A stretch of DNA of 64,000 nt from Rheum nobile (Eukaryota; Streptophyta; Magnoliopsida; Caryophyllales; Polygonaceae). Shown piece after piece: positions 33,186 through 44,612 of the stretch. Below the pieces are notes generated by a model. The model had not been told where the DNA came from. It saw only the letters and a program-made list of their open reading frames with translations, and ran no database searches. Position numbers and translations under genes: made by a program. Location of the stretch: positions 2,790,001 through 2,854,000 of the forward strand of contig WOAB01000619.1 of assembly GCA_027886185.1 (NCBI GenBank), given 5' to 3'. The first letter of the stretch is position 1. Each line of letters begins with the position of its first letter.

Positions 33186-35085
33186 AATAAAGGGATAAAT
33201 CTAGGACGTTGGATGGAAGGTGATGGACAGATGGATGATTGAGTCTTATAGTTGATATGGTATGGGTGAAGCCACCATATCTTCTCTAATAAGGTAGTTA
33301 ATGGATATTTTAATTAATAAAAGATAATTTAGGAAATTGTTAGAGAAGAGAGAAAACTAAATCTTCCTTCCAAAACGATTCCAAATTACGTTAGAAAGAA
33401 ATCAAAGACGGTGGAACCTCCATGACCGCTGCACATCCGTAATCCTCCTACACTGCATATTCGTCTTCATTGACTCACCATCAAGCCATCGAAAAGTTGA
33501 TCTACTCGTCTGAATATCCCGATTCGAAACGTGATTGATTCATCAACGAGCAATCTGCGTTAGGGCTTGGTCGGCTCTTCTTAATACAGATTGAGGTGTG
33601 TATCTTAATTTCCCGCAAAACCCTATTTCTAATATGTTATATGTTGATCTTCAGCCTATTAGATTTGATTTTCGCATCATATTATACATTGATCGAGGTG
33701 TGTTCGTAAATATTCAGTTCAACGTTAGGTTATCAAAAATTCAGGTTATCGCGAATATTGTTTGTGTCGTTTTGAATATCTTATTGTGGTCTTCCATATT
33801 GAGGTGATATTCATGACATCATGTACTGATATTCATGATTCCAACTAGGCAATATTCATGCAAACTATACCAGTATTCGTGTGTTAATATCAATATTTTG
33901 GAATTGAATCATGTTCTTGAAATATTTTTTTGTATATGATGAATATCGCTTATGCGATTTTGAATATCTTGTTTGATGGAACACTGATTATGATGTAACG
34001 ATTTACATGTACTATGTATACATATTAATGAATCACATTGGGGATATTCATATTAGCTGAACTGATATTACTGTGTATGCGTATTCACGAACCCAATTAG
34101 GCGATATTCAGATAAACTGTACTGATATTTGTGTGTTATTCTCAATATTTTGGAATTGAATCTACATCTTCAAAGCTTTTTTTTTGTATACAATGAATAT
34201 CGCTTTATCGATTTTGAACATCTTGTTTGATGGTATACTAGTGATGATGAAATTGTATTCATGTTCTATGTATACATATTCATGAACAACATTAGCGATA
34301 TTCATATAATATATAACGTTATTCATGCACATTATTTTGTAAATGATACTCGTGTACTGTGAACTGGTGTCGAGTCTTTATTTTTTTATTGAAGTGAATA
34401 TCGTTCATGGAAATATGAATAAAATTTCCTCTCAAACTACTTCTAAATGCTTTACGTGCATATTCATGAATTTGTGACTAATATTCATGTGCTTTATATC
34501 GATATTCATAATTTTTTGCACATGTCAGGGTCGCACAAAAAAGAATGTTTCAAGTGAAGATATAATGTTTGAAAGCTTAGAGAAAGGCATTGATGTATCC
34601 GAAAATGAAATATCAGAAGAAGAAGATACAAAGTCAAAGTTTGGCACGGAGTGCGTTTTTGGCATAAAGTGTGTTTTTGACGAGGACGATACAAAATCAA
34701 AGTTTTACAAAGAAGAATTGTAATTTCATTATTTGTATTCTATTCCTAGATATTCATGTTTTGCAAGTCTATTTTCATGCGTTTAGCATCAATAACATTT
34801 AGCCTGGTTTGGATATAAATGATTTATTTTGATATTCGAATTCCACTTAATGATATCCATGTTCTTCGACCAGTTATTCATGCTATGCATTACATAATTC
34901 ATAATTTTTGTAAGGATATGAAGGGATTTGTGATATACTTATAATCTCTTACAAGTCATATTCATTCAGTCCATGTGTAGTTTGGTATTAAAACTTGTAA
35001 GGATATGAATGGATTTGTGTTCTTCGACTAGTTATTCATGGGAGTAAGTTATAGCTTGCAGCTAAATTGTTGTATATATAAACAT
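33186..35085. repeat. Degenerate TATTCATG-rich repeat block (plus polarity)
   Basis: From about 33800 to 35050 short motifs GATATTCATG, AATATTCATG and TATTCGTG recur every 20-60 bp, with two longer imperfect copies of a unit of about 300 bp (GAATATCGCTTATGCGATTT... at 33940 and ...GCTTTATCGATTTTG at 34200). A short acidic open frame at 34487-34723 (SEDIMFESLEKGIDVSENEI) follows an acceptor-like CATGTCAG and may be an exon of an unrecognised gene. Confidence 0.6.
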
Positions 35086-35694
35086 GAATATCATTCTATA
35101 CTGGTATGAATATTACTACGTTTCATTGTGAATATCATAAGCCCAACCAAAAACAATCACTTTACACTAACACAAATAGTTCTATAAGAAAAATGTATAT
35201 GAACATCAGTATTGATTACATGAATATTAAGAATAACGAACTTAAATATCGCAATTATGCTTGTGCTTTTTTAGACGAGCATGCAACTTCAATCGTCTCT
35301 TTGTCGGTGCAACAATCCCATCCGGTTTGGGTTGAACATCAACTCACTCGAGAACATTATCATTAATAAGGTTTTCGTTCATGTGTGGGAATACAATGTC
35401 CTCAATGAAATCATGTGCTTTGAAGAGTTCGACTTGAAAACAATGTTGATATTCACATTGGATTAGTTTTGGAATTTTTATAGTGTTGCATATGAACACA
35501 TACCTATGTCAAGATGCAAACAACAACAAAAAGACACCAATTGTTCCACCATGAATCTTTGTATCAACAACATGAATGCCACATAATACAAAGTGGATAT
35601 CAATGATAAACAAATCATACAACACTATCAAAAAACGAAATGTCAGCCAATATGAATATTAACATTGTTATCATGAATATCACATAAACACAAA

Positions 35695-35905
35695 ACCCTA
35701 ACCCTTAAACCCTAAATCCCAAAAGCCAAACCCCTAAACCCTAACACCTCAAGCCTTAAGCTCTAAACCCTAAACCATAAACTCTAAAACCCTAAAACTT
35801 AGAACCCTAAAACCATAAAAACCTAAAACCTAAAACCTAAATCCTAAACCCTAAAACTTAAAGCCCTAAACTCCTAAACTCTAAATCCTAAACCCTAAAT
35901 CATTT
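35695..35905. repeat. Interstitial degenerate telomere-like repeats (CCCTAAA)
   Basis: Around 25 imperfect copies of CCCTAAA, the plant telomere unit, in one orientation with intruding variants such as CCATAAA, CTCTAAA and CCTAAAA. It lies between the TATTCATG block and the array of about 370 bp units. Too degenerate for an active telomere. Confidence 0.75.
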
Positions 35906-38190
35906 ACAATAACTTGAATATTAATTGCAAACAGTACAAAAACACGAACAAAACACCAAAACTGATCCAACATGAATATCAACGACATTATAGTGAATAT
36001 CACATGATAAAATTTTAATATTAACTACTCAACGCATGAACCCTACATACAACATGAATATCAAAAGCATTTGTATGAATATCACATCAAACAATTTAAA
36101 TATCAATTGCAAACAGTACAAACAACACCAATAAAACACTAAAACTGATCCAACATGAATATCAACGACATTATAGTGAATATCAAATCGTAAAATTTGA
36201 ATATCAACTACTTAGAGCATGAAACCTACATCAAACACGAACATCAAAAGCATTTGTATGAATATCACATCAAACAATTTAAATATCAATTGCAAAGTGT
36301 ACAAATAACATCAATAAAACTGATTCAACATGAATATCAATATCATTAAACAATTTGAATATCACATCAAACAATTTGAATATCACATGAAATTGATCCA
36401 ACATAAATAAAAGCACCAAGACTGATCGGACATGAATATCAAAAGCATTTGTAGGAATATCACATCAAACAATTTCCATATCAATTGCAAACAGTACAAA
36501 CAACACCAAAAAAATACCAAAACTGATCCAACATGAATATCAACGACATTATAGTGAATATCAAATCGTAAAATTTGAATATCAACTACTTAGAGCATGA
36601 AACCTACATCAAACACGAACATCAAAAACATTTGTATGAATATCACATCAAACAATTTAAATATCAATTACGAAGTGTACAAATAACACCAACAAAACTG
36701 ATTCAACATGAATATCAGCAGCATTTAACAGTTTGAATATCACATCAAATAATTTGAATATCACATGAAATTGATCCAACATAAATAAAAGCACCAAGAC
36801 TGATCGGACATAAATATGAAAAGCATTTGTAGGAATATCACATCAAACAATTTCAATATCAATTGCAAACAATACCAAAAAAATACCAAAACTGATCCAA
36901 CATGAATATTAACGACATTATAGTAAATACCAAATCGTAAAATTTGAATATCAACTACTCAGAGCATGAAACCTACATCAAACACGAACATCAAAAGCAT
37001 TTGTATGAATATCACATCAAACAATTTAAATATCAATTACGAAGTGTACAAATAACACCAACAAAACTGATTCAACATGAATATCAGCAGCATTTAACAG
37101 TTTGAATATCACATCAAACAATTTGAATATCACATGAAATTGATCCAACATAAATAAAAGCACCAAGCCTGATCGGACATGAATATCAAAAGCATTTGTA
37201 GGAATATCACATCAAACAATTTGAATATCAAATGCAAATAGTACAAACAACACCAAAAAAAACACCAAAACTGATCCAACATGATAATCAACGACATTAT
37301 AGTGAATATCAAATCGTAAAATTTGAATATCAACTACTCAGAGCATGAAACCTACATCAAACACGAACATCAAAAACATTTGTATGAATATCACATCAAA
37401 CAATTTAAATATCAATTGCAAAGTGTACAAATAACACCAACAAAATTGATTCAGCATGAATATCAACAACATTAAACAATTTGAATATCACATCAAACAA
37501 TTTGAATATCACATGAAATTGATCCAACATAAATAAAAACACCAAGACTGATCGGACAAGAATATCAAAAGCATTTGTAGGAATATCACGTCAAACAATT
37601 TCAATATCTATTGCAAACAGTACAAACAACACCAAAAACTAATCCAATATAAATATCAACGACATTATAGCGAATATCAAATCGTAAAATTTGAATATCA
37701 ACTACTCAGAGAATGAAACCTACATCAAACACGAACATCAATAGCATTTGTATGAATATCACATCAAACAATTAAAATATCAATTGCAAAGTGTACAAAT
37801 AAAACTGAGTCAACATGAATATCAACAACATTAAATAATTTGAATATCATATCAAACAATTTGAATATCACATGAAATTGATCCAACATAAATAAAAGCA
37901 CCAAGATTGATCGGACATGAATATCAAAAGCATTTGTAGAAATATCACATCAAACAATTTGAATATCAATTGCAAACAGTACAAAAAACACCAAGACTGA
38001 TCCAACATGAATACCAACGACATTATAGTGAATATTAAATCATAATTTTTGAATATCAACTACTCAGAGTATGAAACCGATATCAAATACAAAAATCAAA
38101 TGAAATTGTTTGAATATCACATCAAACGATTTGAATATCACTTGCAAATAGTACAAACAACACACCCAAAATAACATAACCTGATCCAAC
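35906..38190. repeat. Tandem array, unit about 370 bp, built of GAATATCA sub-repeats
   Basis: The landmark ACTGATCCAACATGAATATC recurs at about 36145, 36522, 36891, 37270, 37638 (variant) and 37996, giving periods of 377, 369, 379, 368 and 358 bp, with shorter units at both ends (35961 and 38180). Each unit is itself built of about ten to twelve TGAATATCA-type motifs spaced 20-40 bp apart and contains AACAATTTGAATATCACAT twice. No coding capacity. The high similarity of neighbouring units suggests recent amplification. Confidence 0.88.
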
Positions 38191-38682
38191 ATGAATATCA
38201 ATGACACTAACATGAATTACACGTTACACGACATGAATATCAACTACTCAAAGAATGAAACATACATCCAACATGAATATCAAAAGCAGATGTGTGAATA
38301 TCACAACATACAATTTGAATATCAAGGCGGCGAAGTGGAAATTAATCGGTGGTGCCTTGAAGACAAAAATTATCGGTGGCAACTTGGAGAGAAAACGGTT
38401 GAGACGATGATATCTAAACACTAAACCCTAAAATCAAACAATTGGAAATAAAATGACAAAATGGATAAATCATAGATGTAATTGGACAATTTCTGATCTT
38501 GTAAACATCAATAAGTAACTGACAAAATGGATAAATCACGGATGCAATTGGAAACAAAATGACAAGCCTGATTCCAGATCTGGTGGCGAAAATCAAAACC
38601 GATGGAAATTCCACAGCGGGAGAAATCCGGTCAACATCAAATCCACACCTAAAACATGGCTCAACTCCACCAATTCCCCCTC

Positions 38683-39090
38683 CTCAATCCACATATAAGC
38701 TCGGCAGTGGAGCCAACAATGGTCTTGAGAAGGAACTCAAACTCTCCAGTGGCGGCCACGTGTGAAGGAGGAGAAGCGATAGCAAAGAACGCCGCCCTGG
38801 GGGTGTCCGGGACACGCAACATGTCATACTAACCGGCACGCATGTAGGACGCGGCCAAATCAGGGGCATCAGATACGTCGATGCATACGTGGAAGAGGGA
38901 TTTGGCGGCCTGGCGGACGAGAGAGAGTGGGGCGGGGGTTTAGGAGGCGGCAAAGAGGAATCCGTGGAGACGATGACAGAGAGAGTCGCCGCGAAGAGTA
39001 GAGAGGATGACGATGAATGAGAGAGGAAACTGGGGAGACCAAGCGAAAGGTTAAAGACAAATTAGGAGAGAGTAACCGCACGAGATCGTG
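38683..39090 (-). pseudogene. pKIWI502-like FAD/NAD(P) oxidoreductase 5' fragment
   Basis: On the minus strand a Ser/Arg-rich transit-peptide-like N-terminus (LSPNLSLTFRLVSPVSSLIH, about 39080-38980) is followed, after a frame change, by SLFHVCIDVSDAPDLAASYM, VPDTPRAAFFAIASPPSHVA and GEFEFLLKTIVGSTAELICG. These blocks fit the ferredoxin-reductase-type FAD-binding domain of the plant 'fruit protein pKIWI502' family, probably plastid-targeted. In-frame stops occur after FAAS and in the RAG-stop-YDMLRV position (CAG to TAG likely). Only the 5' third of the gene is present. Confidence 0.7.
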
Positions 39091-39099
39091 TAAATGTGA

Positions 39100-41015
39100 T
39101 TTTGGATAGTGAATATTTGGGTAAATCAAATCCCTACAATCACGTTAATTTGGGTGAATCAGGTGTGTGCATTTTATTCTCCCTCATGTGCACCCTCTTA
39201 TATTCAACCTAAGCCATTGATTTAGTTCTAATCTAAAGGCTTCAATTTATACTCTCGTTTTACTCTAAATAGTTGTTTCAACAGAACCTAAAACTGATAA
39301 TTGTTCAATAAAGAATAAAAAAGTATCATCTCGGATCCCTATATCAACAAAAACAAAAACCCTAAAACTGAGCACATAGCCCTAACCTTCTCGTTCTTGA
39401 AATTTGTTCCAATGTTTCCGAGCTCCTTGTATACCTGAAGCCGCTACTGCTCTTTGTTCTGGCAATTGCGCACATCTCTGATGAAAACAGAGAAGCCTTT
39501 CATGCCCGAGAGTGTCATCGCCGCTCAGATCCAAGGAGTGGAGAGGCTAGTGAGAATAATCCCTCCAACTCCACCCAAAAACAAATCTTCAAGTGTAGAT
39601 CATCCTACTGAAAGTAGAAAGATAAAGGAAGAGAGCTCAGAATGTCGAGTTGGAGATGACCATCAATTGCTAGATATATAGAACCGGATGAGAAAATGTG
39701 TATCTAAGAAGATGCATGAGTCACTCAATAGGGAGGTGGGAGTATGACACGTATCTGTATAAATGAGAAAAAGTTGACAAGTGTTTAATAAAAGATAGGA
39801 CAATATTGTAATAAATAAGCAAAACAAGGGTTGGAAAATTTACTATTCATTTAGAGAACTTCCGCTTTTAGTATAGTAAGGATTTAGTAGTGGTAGGACA
39901 CATGTCATTAACATAACTAGCACAGTATCCGTGTCATGCACACATTTATTTTAATAAATATTTTTTAATACTCCATTATAAAATATTAAAATTCAAAATT
40001 TCAAATACGTTTCATGGTACTAAATAATGATTAATTTTTATACTTAGTGCTCATAAAAATATCATTATATAAAAAAGAGAACAATAACCGAAAGTTCAAG
40101 TCAAAGTTGAATGTTAAATAGAAATCAAATTTAGCTATCTTAGAAAAAAAGTTGAATAATGATTTATTAAAAAATCTAAAATAAGTATATTCAATGTGAG
40201 ATCGCTAGGTTGTTAGGGGTCTACTTTACTGTTGTGTTTCGTGCGTATTTTGTTGTTTTGACTTTTTAGTGATATTGTGTGGATTTTGCTTGCAGGGGAT
40301 GTCCTAAGTGCCTTATTTGCATACTTTTGACTTGTTTTCGTAGCTTTTGGGTCTTTGAAAAACACTCTCTCGACCTAGTGGGGGTACATGTGCGTACATC
40401 TTGACCCCTGACCTCGTTTTTGTGCAGAATTACAGTTTATGAATTTTAGGATACCAACCGAAATACCCTTAAACTTAGGAGCATCAACGGATTTTTTTCA
40501 AAAATATTATAATTTTTAATTCTTTATTTCTAAATTATACTTTATACATCCCGTACTAATAATTATATTAGTCAACTTAAAACATATTACTTTTATTAAA
40601 CTATTTATATTAGAATAAATGAATCAAATCAGTAAATGAATGAAAGTAATGAAATCATAAATCACATAATGAAGATCCAATATCCAAATGAAATATCCAA
40701 ATGGTTTAGTGTTTAGGTTTTGAAATGGAGGTATTTATAGGCAAATTAATTTTAGATAAATATTTTTAGGCAAATTAGCTTTAGATAAATAGTTTTAGGC
40801 ATATTAGTTTTAGATATGATCATATGATCGATAACAATTAAGGAAAAGTATAATCATTAAGGTCATGTACTTAAGATCTAGGAGGCTTTATATATTATGT
40901 GGAAATTTTGCCTCGCAACCCTGAGTTTTTGACTTTTTCGTGAAATCCCCTCTGACAATTTCTGTGGTAACCCTGAGTTTTTAATTTTTTCGCCGAATAC
41001 CCCTCTGTCCATTTT
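39100..41015. other. AT-rich DNA with a Helitron-like end, no gene recognised
   Basis: At 39891 the minus strand starts TCCTTACTATACTAAAAGCG then GAAGTTC, very like plant Helitron 5' ends. About 30 bp further right, at 39917-39920, the minus strand reads GTGCTAG after an imperfect hairpin (CATGACACGG), which could be the 3' end of another Helitron. A 75-codon plus-strand frame at 39454-39681 is unrecognised. A direct repeat AACCCTGAGTTTTT is at 40917 and 40967. Confidence 0.4.
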
Positions 41016-41021
41016 CGTTTA

Positions 41022-41437
41022 AAAAACGTTAACTTTAATTAAAATAAAATAAAGGGTAAAACGGGGAGAAATAACAAAAACTCGTCGCGTATATCTTCTT
41101 TCTCGTGCAAACGAAACACGACTCCAGGAGTAGACGGCGATAGGCGTAGTTGACGACGACAATGTCGTTGACCACGACAATGTCGTTGACCACGGAGGAC
41201 GACGAGACCGCTCGTATGGGGAATGGAAGTTCGTTGGTTGTCTCATCGTCTGCCATGGTCGCCGACAGGCTTGTCGTCAGCCACACCAATCGTCGTTCAC
41301 TCTTGTATTTTCTTGTCACTGGAGGCGGATTTCGCCAGTACGGGGAAGAAAAAATACGTGGTGTGTTTTTTATTTTTTTCCCATTTTTATTCCTTTTTTT
41401 ATTTTAATCAAAGTTAACGTTTTTTTTTTTTTTTTGG
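41022..41437. mobile_element. Fold-back/MITE-like element with inverted ends of about 33 bp
   Basis: The left arm AAAAAACGTTAACTTTAATT (continuing AAAATAAAATAAAGG) and the right arm, reverse-complemented, AAACGTTAACTTTGATTAAA (continuing ATAAAAAAAAGG) form a long inverted repeat around 350 bp. The interior has a duplicated ACAATGTCGTTGACCACG (41159 and 41180). No transposase. No clear duplication of target sequence is left because the right end runs into the T-run of the LINE remnant. Confidence 0.6.
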
Positions 41438-41890
41438 AAACAACTACTAATACAAGCAAGAGGACAAGAAAACGTTCAACAAAAGAAACATCTAAAGACA
41501 AATCCCAATTTATTATAGTGTCAGCAATGAAATTCCCCTCCTGAATGTGCAAAACCTAAACTTCCCAAGAATTACCCCTAATCAACCGTTGGCATTGGGA
41601 AATTAGGTGATAATCCGGGTGAATTTGCAGCGAAGTAGAGCTTAAGAGTGCACAAACGTAAGTAGAGACGCACTCCGTCATCGATCTGGGCATTGCAAGC
41701 TGATTTGCCATTTTCAATCCATGAAACACCATCCCAAGTTGTGCGATGCCCACAACTGAACGCATAGGCTTGAATAAATGATCCTTGAGCCACTCTAAAA
41801 ACACCGCCACCCCATCCAAGCCCGGGTTGCCTTTAGAGACACCATCCATCTTCAGTTTAATCCAAGCAACTGGAGGAGGCTGTCAAACAC
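41421..41890 (-). pseudogene. LINE (non-LTR) 3' end: RNase H remnant with poly(A)
   Basis: The minus strand reads MDGVSKGNPGLDGVAVF, the start of an RVT_3-type RNase H (DG-SKGNPG block), later RGNSWEV then VLHIQEGNFIADTI, the conserved end of the same domain (REGN-ADxLA). It finishes about 90 bp later in a pure A-run (41421-41437 as T on the plus strand). A 5'-truncated LINE inserted in minus orientation explains this. One stop (WEV-stop-VLH) and drift at catalytic positions show it is dead. Confidence 0.7.
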
Positions 41891-43171
41891 AACTGCGCGT
41901 GGTGCTGCCGCTACTCTGCCATGCCTACATACTATGAAAGCTAATTCAATAGTTCAATTAGCAGAATTTTCCAAGCACATGAAAATTGACAATAGCTAAT
42001 CCTAGCAGTATGTCATTGATTGAATCTGGATTGGTCCAATACCTGCAGAATTATAAAGTATAAAACAAAATTTGAGTTGACATCCGTATATCCCATTGAT
42101 TCAGGGGCGGAGCCACCATTTTAGCCCCTCTCGCCATAAAAATAGGCAGAATAGCAAGAAATACCTTATATATATATATATATAGTAATCCCAAATAAAC
42201 ACCCGTACACAAGTTGTATGGTTTCAAATCCAGACAAGGTCGGGCCAATTTGAAGTGGGCCCATCACAAAGTTGTAGATCAACGCTTAATTAATTGCTTG
42301 ATTGGGCTGAAACTTTTCTTTGCTTGCTTGGGCTGGTGATTGGGCCTTAATTAATTGCTTTTCACTCGACCCCAACAACGTGTGTAGCAGCTCCTTTAAA
42401 TCAATCTCGTATCGTTTTCAAAATTGTTCTAAAATGTCTGAAATATATAAAAACACTAGTGTAGTCACATGATTTGGCTATGATACTAAAATTGGATAAA
42501 TCTCAAAGAACATGACAAAGTTATGGTTCTTCTATAACAATGAGAAGGTTTCATCAATTTGAAATTAACTTACGCTATTGTCCTTTTGTGTAAATCTATT
42601 TATTATAACTCAAAGTATGTTTATGTTTGTATTTTATATACATGTAAGTTTTACATGTCTTTTGTTTAGGATCTCTCAAAGATATCTCACTTGTTATCTT
42701 GGTGGAAGGTTTTGTCAATTTGAAATCAAAAGAATTTTTGAAAGTTTGTGCAGTAACGTCATAGAGGCAGATATTGTCCTTTTGTGAAAAGCTACCATGC
42801 CTTGATGACTTTTGTGTAAAGCGACCATTCCATTCTTTTCAGGTTTAGAGTGCATATTCAATATAGAATCAACTCAATCAAGGCCTTGAGGATGTAAAAG
42901 TATTTCCAAGTGTTGTTTTTAGTTGGAATAGCTTTTTTTGCAGTGTCGATGAATTTTACCAACAGTGTGATCATGGTTTGGACTTTCTCTTTCTCTTTCT
43001 CTCTTGTCAGTACTCTTCTTGTGTGGTTGTTTAGTGCCAAGACTCAATAGGAAATGAGAGTTGATGATCATTACGAATGAGCAGCTTTGTAGCAGACAAT
43101 GCGAAGAACTTTCTTGAGCAAGTAAGATTGAGATTTCTATAAAATTTCAAACTTCTTGTTTATTGTAGTAG
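41891..43171. other. AT-rich DNA without recognised gene
   Basis: Contains a TA microsatellite (42167-42183) and, at 42102-42118, CAGGGGCGGAGCCACCA, which looks like one end of a hAT-type element without a visible partner. Elsewhere nothing is supported. Confidence 0.45.
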
Positions 43172-43308
43172 TATAAGATGTTAGGATTTGAACGTAGTAA
43201 CGACAAGAAAACAAGACAAAGAACACAAGAATTGTTAACCCAGTTCGTCAAGAATGACTACGTCTGGGGGCACTACCAAGCCAGGATACTTTTTTTTCTC
43301 TTTGAATG
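43172..43308 (+). repeat. Partial Copia-type LTR, cut by the Athila element
   Basis: Starts TGTTAGGATTTGAACG and contains TTGTTAACCCAGTTCG followed by CTACGTCTGGGGG, a pattern I associate with the 5' part of plant Copia LTRs. It ends abruptly where the Athila LTR begins. The rest would lie beyond the window if the Athila element inserted into it. Confidence 0.45.
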
Positions 43309-44534
43309 TGATAACAACGACGACGACGACTTAAGATTACAATTGATCAACTAGGGTTTAAATAGCAAGACACGGATTAACCTAATGGGCCCAAAAAACA
43401 CAACACGTGAGAATTGGCCCAACGCCCACCGCGGGGCGGCAACTCCTACCGCGGGGCGGCGACCCCCACCGCGGGGCAGTGACTCCCACCACGGCGACCG
43501 CCGCCAATTCCATTCCAGCGACCGAAGCTACGACTTGTCCACGGCGACCGCCGCAATTACGACGCCCGCCGTGAAGGATGCAGCGGCCGCCGCCCGTGTC
43601 AGAAGACTGCCGAGCCAAATTTTCCTTATGTTTTATTTTTTGGATTATTTTATTACGTTTTATTATTTCGTTTTAGGTTAATTTCAGAATTATTTCCTTT
43701 AGTATTTAAGGGTAGAGAAAGACTTGTTTCTATTATCTCGGAACCCTAATTTCACTTTTCTATTCAACGTATTTGCTATGAAGAACTAAGCCTCTTTTGC
43801 TTAGTCAGACGCTGAAGCTTTCGTTGTGATTTAGTTGTGAGACTCTTACTCTTAATCTATTGCATGGAATTTATCTTCTCTCTCGCTTGATTGCTTATGA
43901 TTGATATTGATATCTTTAGTCTGATCAACTAGGGTTTGTTGTTATTGGTCTATTGCTAGATCTAGATTGTTACTGGTTGAGCATATCTGTTTCAGAGTAG
44001 CAACTGCATCGTACTAGTATCTGGTTGTGCTAGTCTTATGCATGAGAGATTTGATTTACATTCTAGGATAAAAGCTGGTTGTTTTATGCTAGAATTGTAT
44101 CCAACTATATTCCTATCTGTAACGCTGCTATTAAACTGAATCTTGATAGTTTCAGGGTTGTTTGATTAGTTAGTGCTAGTAGTATCTGGTTGTGCTATTA
44201 GTTATATCTGAAAAGGAATTGAAATTTCCATTGCATGTGATTTTGAATGAGTATCTATGATCAACTTGTCATACGAATAGTGGATGTTGTTTGACTAAGT
44301 GTTTTTTCCCCATTACTAAATTCATCATCTTTAGTTTATCTTGCATTTGCATGCTTAGATTACTCAAACAAACAAAACCCCCCTTTTGGTTACTTCTGAT
44401 TAACATACGAATTGTATATTTAGATAGACATCTGTCTCCCTGTGGACTCGACCTTTACTTACCTAGGACTACGATTTAGGGTTTGTTTGGATATTTTGCA
44501 TAGCATTTTTTTACACGACGAAGACCTGTTATCA
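43309..44534 (+). repeat. Athila 5' LTR
   Basis: Starts TGATAACA and ends TGTTATCA, a perfect 8-bp terminal inverted repeat, with a PBS three bases downstream. It has a TATA-like TATTTAAG at about 43703-43710. The GC-rich stretch 43425-43600 contains CACCGCGGGGCGGC repeats and GGCGACCGCCG palindromes. The left boundary rests on the inverted ends only because the 3' LTR is not in the window. Confidence 0.75.
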
Positions 44535-44537
44535 AAT

Positions 44538-44555
44538 TGGCGCCATTGCCGGGGA
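44538..44555 (+). other. Athila primer-binding site (tRNA-Asp type)
   Basis: TGGCGCCATTGCCGGGGA differs at one base from the TGGCGCCGTTGCCGGGGA PBS used by Athila and other Tat-branch elements, complementary to tRNA-Asp. Confidence 0.88.
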
Positions 44556-44612
44556 GATTTTAATCTATTTTAGTGTGTGATTTGTGTGCCAATTTTGGTG
44601 TGAACCTATCTT

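Noticed and set aside
35906..38190. CRISPR-like array
   Set aside because: Units are about 370 bp with no short repeat-spacer structure, and the context is a plant genome.
42102..42118. hAT element end CAGGGGCGGAGCCACCA
   Set aside because: No partner end or 8-bp duplication found, so reported only as a note.
44538..44555. Retron or other bacterial-type system near the PBS
   Set aside because: All reverse transcriptases in the window are clearly LTR-retrotransposon or LINE type.
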